64,000 bases of DNA from NCBI GenBank assembly GCA_035293805.1, contig DATGMD010000040.1:124001-188000 (forward strand), written 5' to 3'. Below, piece by piece: positions 43,010 to 51,098 of this stretch (position 1 is its first letter; every line of letters begins with the position of its first letter). Below the pieces are notes generated by a model, which had not been told where the DNA came from, did not search any database, and saw only the letters and a list, made by a program, of their open reading frames with translations. This DNA comes from JAJPHF01 sp035293805. Lineage in GTDB: Bacteria > Chloroflexota > UBA6077 > JAJPHF01. Position numbers and translations under genes: made by a program.

Positions 43010-44077
43010 ATGCGCCTCAATTGGACCACGCTGATCGCGCTAGCGCTCGTCGTGAGCGCGGCGTGCGGCCCGCGCTCGGGGACCCCCATGCCCCCCGCCC
43101 CAGCGTCCGGCCCGGCGGCCTCGACGGCGGCGGCCGCGCCGGCCGCGCCGGCCGCGGCGCCCACGGAGCTGAAGGTCGCCGTCCCGACGATCGACATGAA
43201 CTACATGCTGCCCATCTCTGTCGCCGAGGCGCGGGGCTTTTTCCAGCAGGAGGGCATCGCGCAGCAGACGGTCGAGATGTCTACCACCGCCAGCACGACC
43301 GCGCTGCTGAGCAAAGAGGTGGACATCGCCACGCACAGCGGGGCGATGCTGGCGGCTGCGCAAGGCGCCGACGCGCGCGCTGTGTTCTTCCCCTACAGCA
43401 GCTCGACGTTCCAGCTGTCGGTCGATCCGAAGCGCATCAAGCAGCCGCGCGACCTCGTGGGCCAGGCCCTCGGCATCGCGAGCGTGGGCAACTCCCAGGA
43501 CGTGGCCACGCGCCTGATGGTCAAGGACCTGGGCGTGGACCCGCTGTCGGTGAACTACCTCCCGATGGGCGGCGAAAGCGCGCGCATCGCCGGCATGGTG
43601 AGCGGCCAGATCGTCGGCAGCGCCAACAACCCCGACGTGGCGGCGGAGCTGAGACGGCAGGGCTTCACGGTCATCGCCAACTCGTTCAAGGTCATGGCGA
43701 TCCCCTGGTCGGGCTACGGAGTGAACACGGCGATGCTGGGCGAGCGCCGCCCGACGCTCGAAGCGTGGATGCGGGCGATGATCCGCGGCATTCAGTTCGT
43801 GCGCCAGGACCCGGACACCAGCGCCGACATCGTGAGCCAAGCGCTCCAGATCGACCGCGACATCGCCCGGGAGAGCGTCATCGCGCTCCTGGAGGTGATG
43901 GACCCGGATGACCCCGGCGGGGCGACCGAGGCCGGCCTGCGCGAATGGATCCGCGTGCAGAAGGAAGCCACGCCGGAGATGCGCGACGTGACGATCGACG
44001 AGGTCGCCGACCTGTCGCCGCTGCGCGAGTCCCAGCGCGCGCTCGGCATTCAGTGCAAGAACGGGTACAAGTGCTGA
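43010..44077 (+). CDS. ABC-type substrate-binding lipoprotein (NMT1/SsuA-like)
   Basis: 355 residues. Lipoprotein signal ALALVVSAAC (Cys19), linker rich in Ala/Pro, then LKVAVPTIDMNYMLPISVAE and GFFQQEGIAQQTVEMSTTAS, an NMT1-like first lobe; KEVDIATHSGAML and LGIASVGNSQDVATRLMV are further family elements. The C-terminal end contains two cysteines (IQCKNGYKC), unusual for this set and possibly a disulfide. The secreted isochorismatase-fold gene starts 13 bases after its stop, so the two are co-transcribed. Confidence 0.85.
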   Translation: MRLNWTTLIALALVVSAACGPRSGTPMPPAPASGPAASTAAAAPAAPAAAPTELKVAVPTIDMNYMLPISVAEARGFFQQEGIAQQTVEMSTTASTTALLSKEVDIATHSGAMLAAAQGADARAVFFPYSSSTFQLSVDPKRIKQPRDLVGQALGIASVGNSQDVATRLMVKDLGVDPLSVNYLPMGGESARIAGMVSGQIVGSANNPDVAAELRRQGFTVIANSFKVMAIPWSGYGVNTAMLGERRPTLEAWMRAMIRGIQFVRQDPDTSADIVSQALQIDRDIARESVIALLEVMDPDDPGGATEAGLREWIRVQKEATPEMRDVTIDEVADLSPLRESQRALGIQCKNGYKC

Positions 44078-44090
44078 GAGGAGGGCAGAC

Positions 44091-44729
44091 ATGCGCGGGC
44101 GATGGGCGGTACTCGCGGGACTGCTGGCGGCGCTCCTGCTTGGCGCAGCTCCAGCCGTCGCCGGGCCACCGGCACAGACGGCCGGGCCGGGGCTGCCCCA
44201 GACCGCGCCCGTGGCGCTCGATCCGGCGACCACGGCGGTGCTGGTGCTCGACATGAGCACGCGCTGCAACGATCCGCAGCAGGTCTGCCGCGAGATCGCG
44301 CCCGGCATCAGCCGCCTGCTCGACACGGCGCGCCAGCACGGCGTCTTCATCGCCTACACCGTGTCGGCAGCGGCGCGGGGGACCGACCTGGGCGACGTCT
44401 GGCAGGGCTTCAACCGGCGCCCGGACGAGCCCGTGCTGTATCCCGACGGCTTCGACAAGTTCGTCGGCGGCGACTTGCAGGCGCTGCTCGCCCCGCGCGG
44501 CATTCGCACGCTCGTGCTCACCGGCTCGTCCACCAACGTGGCGATCCTGTACACGGCGACAGCGGCCGCCCGCCTCTACGGCTACGACGTGGTGATCCCG
44601 GTCGACGGCGTGAATGCGGATACGCCGTACCAGCAGGAGTACGCGCTGTACCAGCTCACCGTGCTCCCCGGGATGGGGCCGCACTTCCGTTTCAGCACAC
44701 TCGACAGCACCAGCTTTACGGGCACTTGA
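44091..44729 (+). CDS. Secreted isochorismatase-fold protein lacking the catalytic Cys
   Basis: 212 residues with a signal peptide (AVLAGLLAALLLGAAPAVA). The fold is clear: AVLVLDMSTRC with the catalytic Asp, GFDKFVGGDL with Lys, and LVLTGSSTNVAILYTATAAA. In active cysteine hydrolases the last motif has Cys after TNV (TNVCV); here it is Ala, so the nucleophile is missing and classic hydrolysis is unlikely. It may be a binding or structural protein. It follows the SBP gene by 13 bases (SD AGGAGG). An exported isochorismatase-like protein is itself unusual. Confidence 0.8.
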   Translation: MRGRWAVLAGLLAALLLGAAPAVAGPPAQTAGPGLPQTAPVALDPATTAVLVLDMSTRCNDPQQVCREIAPGISRLLDTARQHGVFIAYTVSAAARGTDLGDVWQGFNRRPDEPVLYPDGFDKFVGGDLQALLAPRGIRTLVLTGSSTNVAILYTATAAARLYGYDVVIPVDGVNADTPYQQEYALYQLTVLPGMGPHFRFSTLDSTSFTGT

Positions 44730-44780
44730 CGCGCGGCGCCTACAGCCGTCTTCAGGATGATCGTGCCGGACAGAGTCGGG

Positions 44781-44805
44781 GGGGCGGCAGGGGACGAGCC
44801 CCTAC
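44781..44805 (+). repeat. Palindromic repeat, family C, short copy
   Basis: GGGGCGGCAGGGGACGAGCC followed by CCTAC; same word as 44851-44879. Confidence 0.55.
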
Positions 44806-44850
44806 CCCACGACGGGTTCGCTCGATCGGACGGTATCGGCAGCGTCGGCC

Positions 44851-44879
44851 GGGCGGCAGGGGACGAGCCCCGGCCCTAC
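44851..44879 (+). repeat. Palindromic repeat, family C
   Basis: GGGCGGCAGGGGACGAGCCC followed by CGGCCCTAC; the reverse complement of 24473-24503 with one mismatch. Confidence 0.6.
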
Positions 44880-44972
44880 CTCATGGCTCGAGGCCCGCGA
44901 AAACTGTTGTGGTCAGGAGGCGGTACGGGGCGGCGCGGGCGCGGGGGCGCGGCGTGCCGATCGCTTGCGCGT

Positions 44973-45097
44973 GCTAAGCAGATGGCCTCGGTCGTCGTAA
45001 CATTGCCGCCGTGAACGGCAGGCCACGCGACCAGACGCCGGCCCGCCGTTCACGGCGGCAACCAAAAATGCCCTGGAACCAAGGCCAGCTGCTTAGC
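44973..45097. repeat. Nested palindromic element, family A, copy 3 (125 bp)
   Basis: Outer arms GCTAAGCAGATGGCC (44973-44987) and GGCCAGCTGCTTAGC (45083-45097); inner arms share the core CCGTGAACGG and its complement. Same length as copy 1 and the same outer words. The TAA stop of the minus-strand CopD-like gene is inside the right arm. Confidence 0.75.
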
Positions 45098-45590
45098 CGC
45101 CCAGCCCCGGCCGCACGAGCAGCACCGCGAGGAAGACCACGCCGAGCGCCAGCAGCGCCGTCAGGCGCGCGAGCCAGGCGGCGGTCCGGCGGAGCCGCGC
45201 GGTGTCCTTCCCTGCCTCCTGCGCGCGGGTGGCCGCGGGGCCGACGACGAAGTCGTGGACGAAGCTCACGGCGGCCATGAGCGCGACCAGCACCAGCTTC
45301 TCGGCGAGCGTACGACCGAAGGTGGTTCCCCAGAAGGTGCCGTCGAGCACGTTCTGGAGGGTCGCGCCGCGGACCGTCGCCGCGTAGGCGCCCGTGACGA
45401 CCATCACCGCGAGCGTCGTCCAGCCGATCCGCCGAAACTGCCGCCCGGCCTCGCTCACGATGCGCGCGCGGGTCGCCGGCTCGAAGCGCCGCGCCACGGG
45501 CACCGCCACCGCCGCGAGAAAGATGATGCCGCCCACCCATACCATCGCGCCCAGGACGTGCAGGAAGACCGCAAGCTGATACATCGGCAC
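45093..45590 (-). CDS. CopD-like/DUF4149-type four-helix membrane protein
   Basis: 165 residues with four hydrophobic segments, at about 7-32, 54-72, 92-113 and 135-160. The first, QLAVFLHVLGAMVWVGGIIF, has the His and Trp-x-Gly-Gly pattern of CopD-like and related (DUF2269/DUF4149) membrane proteins, where the His may bind a heme or metal. The last helix ends in LLVRPGLGG. The start is ATG 45590, with a second Met two codons later. Its TAA stop is part of palindromic element copy 3. A GTA-loop hairpin lies between it and the next upstream gene. Confidence 0.7.
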   Translation of the reverse strand: MPMYQLAVFLHVLGAMVWVGGIIFLAAVAVPVARRFEPATRARIVSEAGRQFRRIGWTTLAVMVVTGAYAATVRGATLQNVLDGTFWGTTFGRTLAEKLVLVALMAAVSFVHDFVVGPAATRAQEAGKDTARLRRTAAWLARLTALLALGVVFLAVLLVRPGLGG

Positions 45591-45602
45591 CTAAGCATCT
45601 GG

Positions 45603-45653
45603 CCCGGGTGGGCGTGCCGGTTTGACGTAGTCAAACCGGCACGCCCACCCGGG
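45603..45653. repeat. Perfect 24-bp stem hairpin with GTA loop
   Basis: Arms of 24 bp (CCCGGGTGGGCGTGCCGGTT and four more bases) around GTA, located in the 71-base gap between two minus-strand genes. A strong terminator or a stable mRNA end is expected. Same loop as the hairpin at 35659-35693. Confidence 0.6.
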
Positions 45654-45661
45654 AAGCCAGC

Positions 45662-45958
45662 CTACATCTCGAAGTTGGCGCGCTCGTAGACGTGGTGGCG
45701 GGGGCGGGACTCCAGCATGTCGCGGCCGGCCGTTTGGGCCTGGGCGAACTCAGGGGACTTGAGGAAGGCCACGAAGTCCTCGCGCGTGTCCCAGTCGGAG
45801 TAGATCATGTACGAGTTGCGGCGGTTCACGTCCTGAAAGAGCCGCGTTTCGCGGTGGCCCTTCATGTTCTGCATCAGGCGAATCGCATCGGCGGTCACGG
45901 CCTCGAACTCTTGCTGCCGTTCCGGCTTGACATCGTAGCTTAGGCCAAACGTGAGCAT
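45662..45958 (-). CDS. Antibiotic biosynthesis monooxygenase (ABM) domain protein
   Basis: 98 residues, an almost bare ABM/Dabb-like ferredoxin fold: MLTFGLSYDVKPERQQEFEA, then RNSYMIYSDWDTREDFVAFL and a C-terminal ESRPRHHVYERANFEM. These dimeric small proteins oxidise quinones or bind heme or aromatic compounds. The ATG at 45958 has GGGAG upstream and opens exactly at the domain start. It lies upstream of the CopD-like gene on the same strand; the hairpin between them may separate transcripts. Confidence 0.8.
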   Translation of the reverse strand: MLTFGLSYDVKPERQQEFEAVTADAIRLMQNMKGHRETRLFQDVNRRNSYMIYSDWDTREDFVAFLKSPEFAQAQTAGRDMLESRPRHHVYERANFEM

Positions 45959-46184
45959 GGTGGTTCTCCCACGAGGGTGTTCGGCGCGAAGCGCAGCGCG
46001 TCCCGCGCGTGGGCAGACGCCGCCCACGCCGTCGGCGCCGGGGCTCACTCGGCTAGCGCGGCCAGCCTGCGCGGGACCTACAAGCGTTGCCGCCGCGCCG
46101 CACGACCAATCTTCGCACGCGGTCCGCGCCGCGTCGGCGGCGCCGACAGGCGGAGCGCCAGATCGCCGGGGCCAAGCGCCCTGC

Positions 46185-46625
46185 TCAGGCGCGGGTCTCG
46201 GCAAGCGCGGCCTCGTCCTTAATCCATAGTACCTCGGCTTCGAGGCCGTCGGGGTCGCGGAAGAAGACGCTCAGCTGCCGCCCGAAGTCGGTGATGGTGC
46301 CGTCGCTGGCGCCCAGGCGGATCAGGCGCTGGCGGATATCTTCGAATGCCTCGCGGCTGCTGGCGTTCAGGCCGAAGTGATCGAGCCGGCCCCGGCCGAA
46401 CATCGGCGTCTGCACGCGGGCCTGCGTGTTTCCAGGCACCTGGAAGACGTTAAAGTCGCTCGGCCCGCCCAGCGACATAATGACCATCCGCTCGCCCTCG
46501 CGGCCCAGGTGCTTGGGATTGTCGGAGACGACCCGGGCGTCGAAGGCTTCCTGGTAGAAGCGGATGAAGCGGTCCATGTCGGCAGTGAGAATGGCGATGT
46601 GATTCACGCCGTTCAGGGGCTGCAT
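46185..46625 (-). CDS. VOC family (glyoxalase/dioxygenase-like) protein
   Basis: 146 residues with a paired beta-alpha-beta-beta-beta layout. NHIAILTADMDRFIRFYQEA begins the first motif (metal-binding His8), LDHFGLNASSREAFEDI begins the second with another His, and DPDGLEAEVLW supplies the C-terminal Glu. These match VOC enzymes such as glyoxalase I, extradiol dioxygenases and fosfomycin-resistance proteins. The ATG at 46625 follows AAGGAG. Function may be metal-dependent isomerisation or ring cleavage; none can be singled out. A -10-like TGGTAGAAT lies about 80 bases upstream. Confidence 0.82.
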   Translation of the reverse strand: MQPLNGVNHIAILTADMDRFIRFYQEAFDARVVSDNPKHLGREGERMVIMSLGGPSDFNVFQVPGNTQARVQTPMFGRGRLDHFGLNASSREAFEDIRQRLIRLGASDGTITDFGRQLSVFFRDPDGLEAEVLWIKDEAALAETRA

Positions 46626-46704
46626 GTGGCTGCTCCTTGAGCCTGCGCCCACGGTGGCCAGTCGGCGCGGGCCTGCCTGCGCTCGTCGTGATGCCAGCAG
46701 GGGT

Positions 46705-46713
46705 ATTCTACCA
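46705..46713 (-). promoter_or_regulatory. Extended -10-like motif (TGGTAGAAT)
   Basis: On the minus strand about 80 bases before the VOC gene; weak support. Confidence 0.3.
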
Positions 46714-46746
46714 CCGCTACTGACGCCCGCCAGCGGTGGCTGCCTA

Positions 46747-46774
46747 TTGACAAATGCCAATTGCGAACTATACT
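46747..46774 (+). promoter_or_regulatory. Near-consensus sigma-70 promoter
   Basis: TTGACA, 16 bases, TATACT. The start site would be near 46781 and the SD GGAGGGG lies at 46792-46798. This is the best promoter in the window and implies strong expression of the large secreted protein. The surrounding bases are clearly AT-richer than the neighbourhood. Confidence 0.7.
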
Positions 46775-46805
46775 GGGCACCATCTCAATGTGGAGGGGTT
46801 GCACG

Positions 46806-48458
46806 ATGTGGCGCAAGCCAGCGCTTCTCGTCCTGAGCGTGGTAGTGCCGCTTGCCCTGCTCGCACCACGACCCGCGGAGGGAGCCCTCGAGCCGCTTCA
46901 GCCCCTCGCCAGCGTTAGCGCTGCGCCGAGCGCCGCCGTCATCATCGACAACGGGGCGCCGGACGGCCGCATGGCGATGGCCGCGCGCCTCCCGTCCGGG
47001 AGCGCCATCGAAATCGAGCCGGGCGACGACTTCATTCTCAGCGCGCCCAACCAGATCACCAATGCTAGCTTCACGGGCCTCCTACCGACTGGCCAGCCGC
47101 TCAGCTCAGTTCGGGACGTCCTTGTAGAGATCTATCGCGTCTTTCCCAAGGATTCGGTCAATCCCCCCTCGGGGCGGGTGCCCACTCGCAACAATTCGCC
47201 ATCCGACGTGGCCTTCGATTCGCGCCAGGCTAGCGCGGGCACGCTGTCCTTCACGACCACGCTGCTGAATCAGTCGTTTTCGGCCGCGAACTCGGTGGTC
47301 AACGGCATCAACCCGATTCCCAACCAGCGCACCGGGGGCGAGGGGACCGTCACGGGCCAGGAGGTGCGCATCGACGTGACCCTCACCTCGCCGTTTACGT
47401 TGCCCGCCGACCATTACTTCTTCGTCCCGCAGGTGCAGCTGGCGAACGGCACGTTCCTGTGGCTGTCGGCGCCCGGCCCGCCCAACTTCACGGGCGATCT
47501 CCAGGCCTGGATTCGCAACGCAAACCTGGACCCGGATTGGCTGCGCGTCGGTACGGACATCGTGGGGGGCACCCCCCCGCCGACCTTCAACGGGTCCTTT
47601 TCGCTACAAGGCAGCGCCATTTGCACCACTCGCCCGAACGTGGGCGTGACGGTCGCGCCGGCCGGCTCCGGGCGGCTGCAGGCCACGCTCCGCGCCAACA
47701 CCAACACCTCAACGCCGATCAATCACCTGTTAGCCATCCAGTTCACGAGCGCCACGGGCGCCGTCGTGCAGGACGCCGGGGGGACGAGCATCACGGTCCC
47801 CTCGAACATCCTCCCGCCGGGGACGCCCGCGACCTTTAGCTTCTTCATCCGCAAGGCGGTGGCCACCCAGCCGGCCACGGTGGTCCTGACGGTGACCGAC
47901 GCGTGCGGGCCTTGGCCGACCTTTGTCGGCGGCGGCGCCTCCGCTTTCCCGCCCGAGCCGCCGCCAGCCGCGCCAGCCGCACCAAGCGTGCCGGGCACCG
48001 CGGCCAGCACAACGGCCGCGGTGGCGCCGGCCGTGCCTGCGCCAGCCGTCGTCGCCCCCAGCGCGGTTGCGGGCGGCCAGTCCACAGCGGCGCCAGCCCT
48101 GGCTGCGCCCAGCACGGCAGGTGGCGGTCAGGTCGTGGCAGCGCCGCCCGCCGCGGTGGCCGCGCCAGCCTCGGCGCTGTCCGCGCCCGCGAGCGTCGCC
48201 AGCGCCGGCGCCGTTGCCCCACCGTTGGGCAGCAGCCCTGCACCGAGCAGCGTGAGTCGAGCGGGCGTACCCGCGGCGCCGCTGCCGCTCGCCGGCGCGT
48301 GGGCGCCAGCGCCCGGCGTATTCGGCTCGCCCGTGCCCAACGGCCCGCTCTGGCTGCCGTTCTGGCCGGTCCCCGCGCCCGCGTGGTCCTATCCGCCGCT
48401 GGTGCCCACCTGGCAGCCCGAGGGGCTACCCGACGAGCCGCCCGCGGCCGGGCAGTAG
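46806..48458 (+). CDS. Large secreted protein with Pro/Ala-rich tail (WPTFVG module)
   Basis: 550 residues. N-terminal signal (ALLVLSVVVPLALLAPRPAEG). The domain that follows has DNGAPDGRMAMAARLPSGSA, EIEPGDDFILSAP, RVFPKDSVNPPSGRVPTRNN and PADHYFFVPQVQLANG then WIRNANLDPDWLRVGTDIVG, a conserved extracellular domain found in many unrelated bacteria but of unknown function. The segment VVLTVTDACGPWPTFVGGG ends it. From about residue 392 to 550 it is Ala/Pro/Val-rich, low complexity, ending in Pro/Trp (LWLPFWPVPAPAWSYPPLVP). A near-consensus promoter and SD precede it, so it is probably abundant; the tail may anchor or space it at the cell surface. Confidence 0.8.
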   Translation: MWRKPALLVLSVVVPLALLAPRPAEGALEPLQPLASVSAAPSAAVIIDNGAPDGRMAMAARLPSGSAIEIEPGDDFILSAPNQITNASFTGLLPTGQPLSSVRDVLVEIYRVFPKDSVNPPSGRVPTRNNSPSDVAFDSRQASAGTLSFTTTLLNQSFSAANSVVNGINPIPNQRTGGEGTVTGQEVRIDVTLTSPFTLPADHYFFVPQVQLANGTFLWLSAPGPPNFTGDLQAWIRNANLDPDWLRVGTDIVGGTPPPTFNGSFSLQGSAICTTRPNVGVTVAPAGSGRLQATLRANTNTSTPINHLLAIQFTSATGAVVQDAGGTSITVPSNILPPGTPATFSFFIRKAVATQPATVVLTVTDACGPWPTFVGGGASAFPPEPPPAAPAAPSVPGTAASTTAAVAPAVPAPAVVAPSAVAGGQSTAAPALAAPSTAGGGQVVAAPPAAVAAPASALSAPASVASAGAVAPPLGSSPAPSSVSRAGVPAAPLPLAGAWAPAPGVFGSPVPNGPLWLPFWPVPAPAWSYPPLVPTWQPEGLPDEPPAAGQ

Positions 48459-48520
48459 CCGCCGTGGAGCTTAGCGGGTAGCTAGGCCTGCGCTGAGGAT
48501 GGGGCCAGGCCCGGTCTGTC

Positions 48521-48537
48521 TGGTCGAGGCTCGACCA
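48521..48537. terminator. Short hairpin between convergent genes
   Basis: TGGTCGAG-G-CTCGACCA, an 8-bp stem with minimal loop, 9 bases before the UbiD stop (48546). Confidence 0.35.
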
Positions 48538-48545
48538 GTGGCGCC

Positions 48546-50024
48546 TCAGTGCAGGCGCGGGTCGAACATGGCCTGTGCGCGGCTGGCGGGTGTGCTGAAG
48601 GTGTCGAGCAGGTCGCGGTACTTCGTCGTGATCTGGTGGCGAAGCTGGGGCGACGAGACGTTGCTGCGCGGGTACTGGTCCTTCCAGGCGTAGGGGCGGC
48701 AGGCGTTGATCAGGAGCCGGCCGACGGTCAGGTCGCCCGCGGCGCGCTTCGCGGGCGACAGCCGCGGGTCGAGGTCCGAGGTCCAGGCGTCGTGGACGAT
48801 CTCCACGGCCGTGGCCGGATCGCAGCGCGTCTGCATCGCCCACAGCACTTCCTTCAGGTTCGACGGGTCCACGTCGTCGTCCACGACCACGTAGTAGCTG
48901 TACATGCTGGCGCCGCTGCGGAGGCCGGCGGCTGCCAGCAGCGCCTGCTTGGCGTGGCCGGCGTAGCGCGTGCGCAGCGCGATCACCATCATCAGCGTGT
49001 TGCCGAACGACCAGACGCCCGCCACGTCGGTGATGCCGCTCCGCTCGAGGTGCTCCCAGAGCTGCACCGTGATCGCCGGCACGCCCCACGAGGCCGACGA
49101 CCCGAGCGGGCGCTGGGGCGGCTCGCCCAGCAGGATCGGCGCGCGACGATGGTACACGTTCCGCACGCGGACCACGCACTCGTTGCCCTCGTGCGCGTAG
49201 TAGCCCGGCCACTCGCCGAACGGCCCCTCGTGGACCGATTCCTCCTCGGGCGGCGGGATCTCGCCCTCGACGACGATCTCGCCGTGGGCCGGGACGGGCA
49301 GGCCGCTCATCGGCAGCGCGACCACTGGCAGGGGCTGGCCGTGCATCCCGCCGGCGTAGTCGTACTCGCAGACCCCGAACGGCGGCGCTAGGTAGCCGCA
49401 CGACCAGGTGAGCGGGTCGCAGCCGAGCACCAGCGCGACGGGCGCCGGGCGGCCCTGCTGCCAGTATTTCTCGGCCAGGATGCGACCGTGCTTGTGGCGG
49501 ATGATCCAGATGCTGAGCCGGTCCGGCGCGACGATGGCGGCGCGGTAGACGCCGACGTTCACCCAGTCGCTGTCCGGATCGCGCACGACGACGAGGTCGC
49601 CGGTGCCGAGGTAGCGCCCGCCGTCGTGCTCGTGCCAGCGCGGCACAGGAAAGCGCGTCACGTCGAGGGCGTCACTCGGCTGCTGGCATTCCAACACCGG
49701 CCCGTCCGGCACGACGACGGGCGCGAGCGGCTGGAAGCGCTGCCGGCGCTCGCGCCACAGCCGCACGAGGTCGACGGGGTGCGCGTCGAGCGGGAAGTCC
49801 ATCGCCAGGGCGAAGCGCCGCGGCGTGCGCACGCAGTTGGTGGATACGCGGTAGCCGCGCGGGAAGCCCGCGAAGCCGTCGAACAGCAGCAGCGGCCCGT
49901 CCATCTCGCACGACAGCTCGGCGAGGCAGCCGACCTCTAGGTCCCAGTCGGCGCCCTCGACGTGGCGCACCTCGCCCGCCGCGTCGGCCGCCGCAATGAA
50001 CTCGTCCAGCGATTGGTGGGGCAT
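48546..50024 (-). CDS. UbiD family (de)carboxylase
   Basis: 492 residues. DWDLEVGCLAELSCEMDGPL, HEHDGGRYLGTGDLVV and the active-site stretch EGPFGEWPGYYAHEGNEC mark the UbiD family. C-terminal SNLKEVLWAMQTRCDP and ACRPYAWKDQYPRSN are as in the paralogue at 51095, with which it forms the second UbiD subfamily here. prFMN-dependent decarboxylation of an aromatic acid is the expected reaction. SD GGAGGAGAG precedes the ATG. It lies 15 bases after the SBP gene at 50040, so both are in one operon with 51095. Confidence 0.9.
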   Translation of the reverse strand: MPHQSLDEFIAAADAAGEVRHVEGADWDLEVGCLAELSCEMDGPLLLFDGFAGFPRGYRVSTNCVRTPRRFALAMDFPLDAHPVDLVRLWRERRQRFQPLAPVVVPDGPVLECQQPSDALDVTRFPVPRWHEHDGGRYLGTGDLVVVRDPDSDWVNVGVYRAAIVAPDRLSIWIIRHKHGRILAEKYWQQGRPAPVALVLGCDPLTWSCGYLAPPFGVCEYDYAGGMHGQPLPVVALPMSGLPVPAHGEIVVEGEIPPPEEESVHEGPFGEWPGYYAHEGNECVVRVRNVYHRRAPILLGEPPQRPLGSSASWGVPAITVQLWEHLERSGITDVAGVWSFGNTLMMVIALRTRYAGHAKQALLAAAGLRSGASMYSYYVVVDDDVDPSNLKEVLWAMQTRCDPATAVEIVHDAWTSDLDPRLSPAKRAAGDLTVGRLLINACRPYAWKDQYPRSNVSSPQLRHQITTKYRDLLDTFSTPASRAQAMFDPRLH

Positions 50025-50039
50025 GCTCTCCTCCGGATG

Positions 50040-51098
50040 CTAGCGCGCGTCCAGGGACCGCGTGGCGCGGTCCAGGTAGCTGAAATCGACTAGCGTGGCG
50101 GGGTCGACGCCAGGCGACCCCGCGTCGCCGCTCGCGAGTGCGTCGCGGATCGCGCTCGGGGCGATGCGGCCGTCGGTCGTGAAGCTCGCGGCCACGGCAT
50201 CGTACAGGTCGCTGGCCGTCGGCTCGTCGATCTCGAAGAAGCTCTGGATCGCCGCGACCGTCGCCGCCTGGTCGTCGCGCGTCGCGCGCAGCCCGCGCAG
50301 CGTGGCGCGCAGTGTCCGCACCACCGCGTCGTCGTGCTTCGCCAGGTAGTCCACGGTGCCCGAGAGCGCGCCGACCGGCAGCCGCACCAGGTCGCCGGCG
50401 GCGAAGTTCAGCAGGCGCGGGTAGCCCTCGCGCTCCAGCTTGAAGTTGAACGGCATGGTGAGCACCGCCGCCTGCGCCGCGCCGCTCTCCAGCGCCGCCT
50501 GCCGCACGGCGTCGCTTTGCAGCGCCACGAGCGTCGCATCCTGCGGGTCCAGGCCGAAGTGGCGCAGGGCAGCCTGGCTCTCGCGGTACTGCACCCCGCC
50601 GGGCGAGCTACTGGCGATGGTTGCGCCGCGCAGCGCCTCGGGGAACGTGAGGCCGGGCGCGCCCAGGAGCACGTGGGCGGGCCGCTCGGCGAGCGAGATG
50701 ACCAGCCGCACCGGCGCGCCCGTGGCGGCGGCAGACAGCGACGACGTGGCGGCCGTCGAGAACTGCACGTCGCCGCTCAGCAGCGCCGCCATGCCGACGT
50801 TCGGCGGCATTGGCCGCTGCTCCAGGTCGATGCCCTCCTGCTCGTAGTAGCCGAGCCGCTGGGCGACCGTGATCGGCAGCGTGCTCGTCGACTCCGACGG
50901 CGTGTGGACCCGGATCGCCACGGGAGACGGGGCCGGCGCGCTGGTCGGCGGCACCGCCGTTCCGCCTGATCCCGCCGCGGTGCTGATGACGTTGTGGCTC
51001 TCCACGCTACCCACGGATGGCGGGGCGGCGGGCGTCCCGCAGGCGGCCAGCAGCGCGGCCAGCAGTGCGCCGAGCGCGGTGACTGCCCGGCGCGTCAC
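50040..51098 (-). CDS. ABC-type substrate-binding lipoprotein (NMT1/SsuA-like)
   Basis: 352 residues with signal ALLAALLAAC (Cys20). IRVHTPSESTSTLPITVAQR and GYYEQEGIDLEQRPMPPNVG open the binding domain, and AAVLTMPFNFKLEREGYPRL is shared in form with the SBP at 62510 (QAAISNVPFNLVAEQMG), its closest relative in the window. The GTG at 51098 overlaps the TGA of the upstream UbiD gene (GTGA), so translation is coupled and the SBP is made together with the decarboxylase. This is the strongest evidence here that an SBP serves the ligand of its neighbouring enzyme. Confidence 0.85.
   Translation of the reverse strand: MTRRAVTALGALLAALLAACGTPAAPPSVGSVESHNVISTAAGSGGTAVPPTSAPAPSPVAIRVHTPSESTSTLPITVAQRLGYYEQEGIDLEQRPMPPNVGMAALLSGDVQFSTAATSSLSAAATGAPVRLVISLAERPAHVLLGAPGLTFPEALRGATIASSSPGGVQYRESQAALRHFGLDPQDATLVALQSDAVRQAALESGAAQAAVLTMPFNFKLEREGYPRLLNFAAGDLVRLPVGALSGTVDYLAKHDDAVVRTLRATLRGLRATRDDQAATVAAIQSFFEIDEPTASDLYDAVAASFTTDGRIAPSAIRDALASGDAGSPGVDPATLVDFSYLDRATRSLDAR

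Larger units (their letters stand above)
44730..45092. other. Repeat-rich intergenic region, 363 bp
   Basis: Holds two family C repeats (44781-44805 and 44851-44879) and palindromic element copy 3, which ends inside the stop codon of the next minus-strand gene. No coding sequence is supported. Confidence 0.6.
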
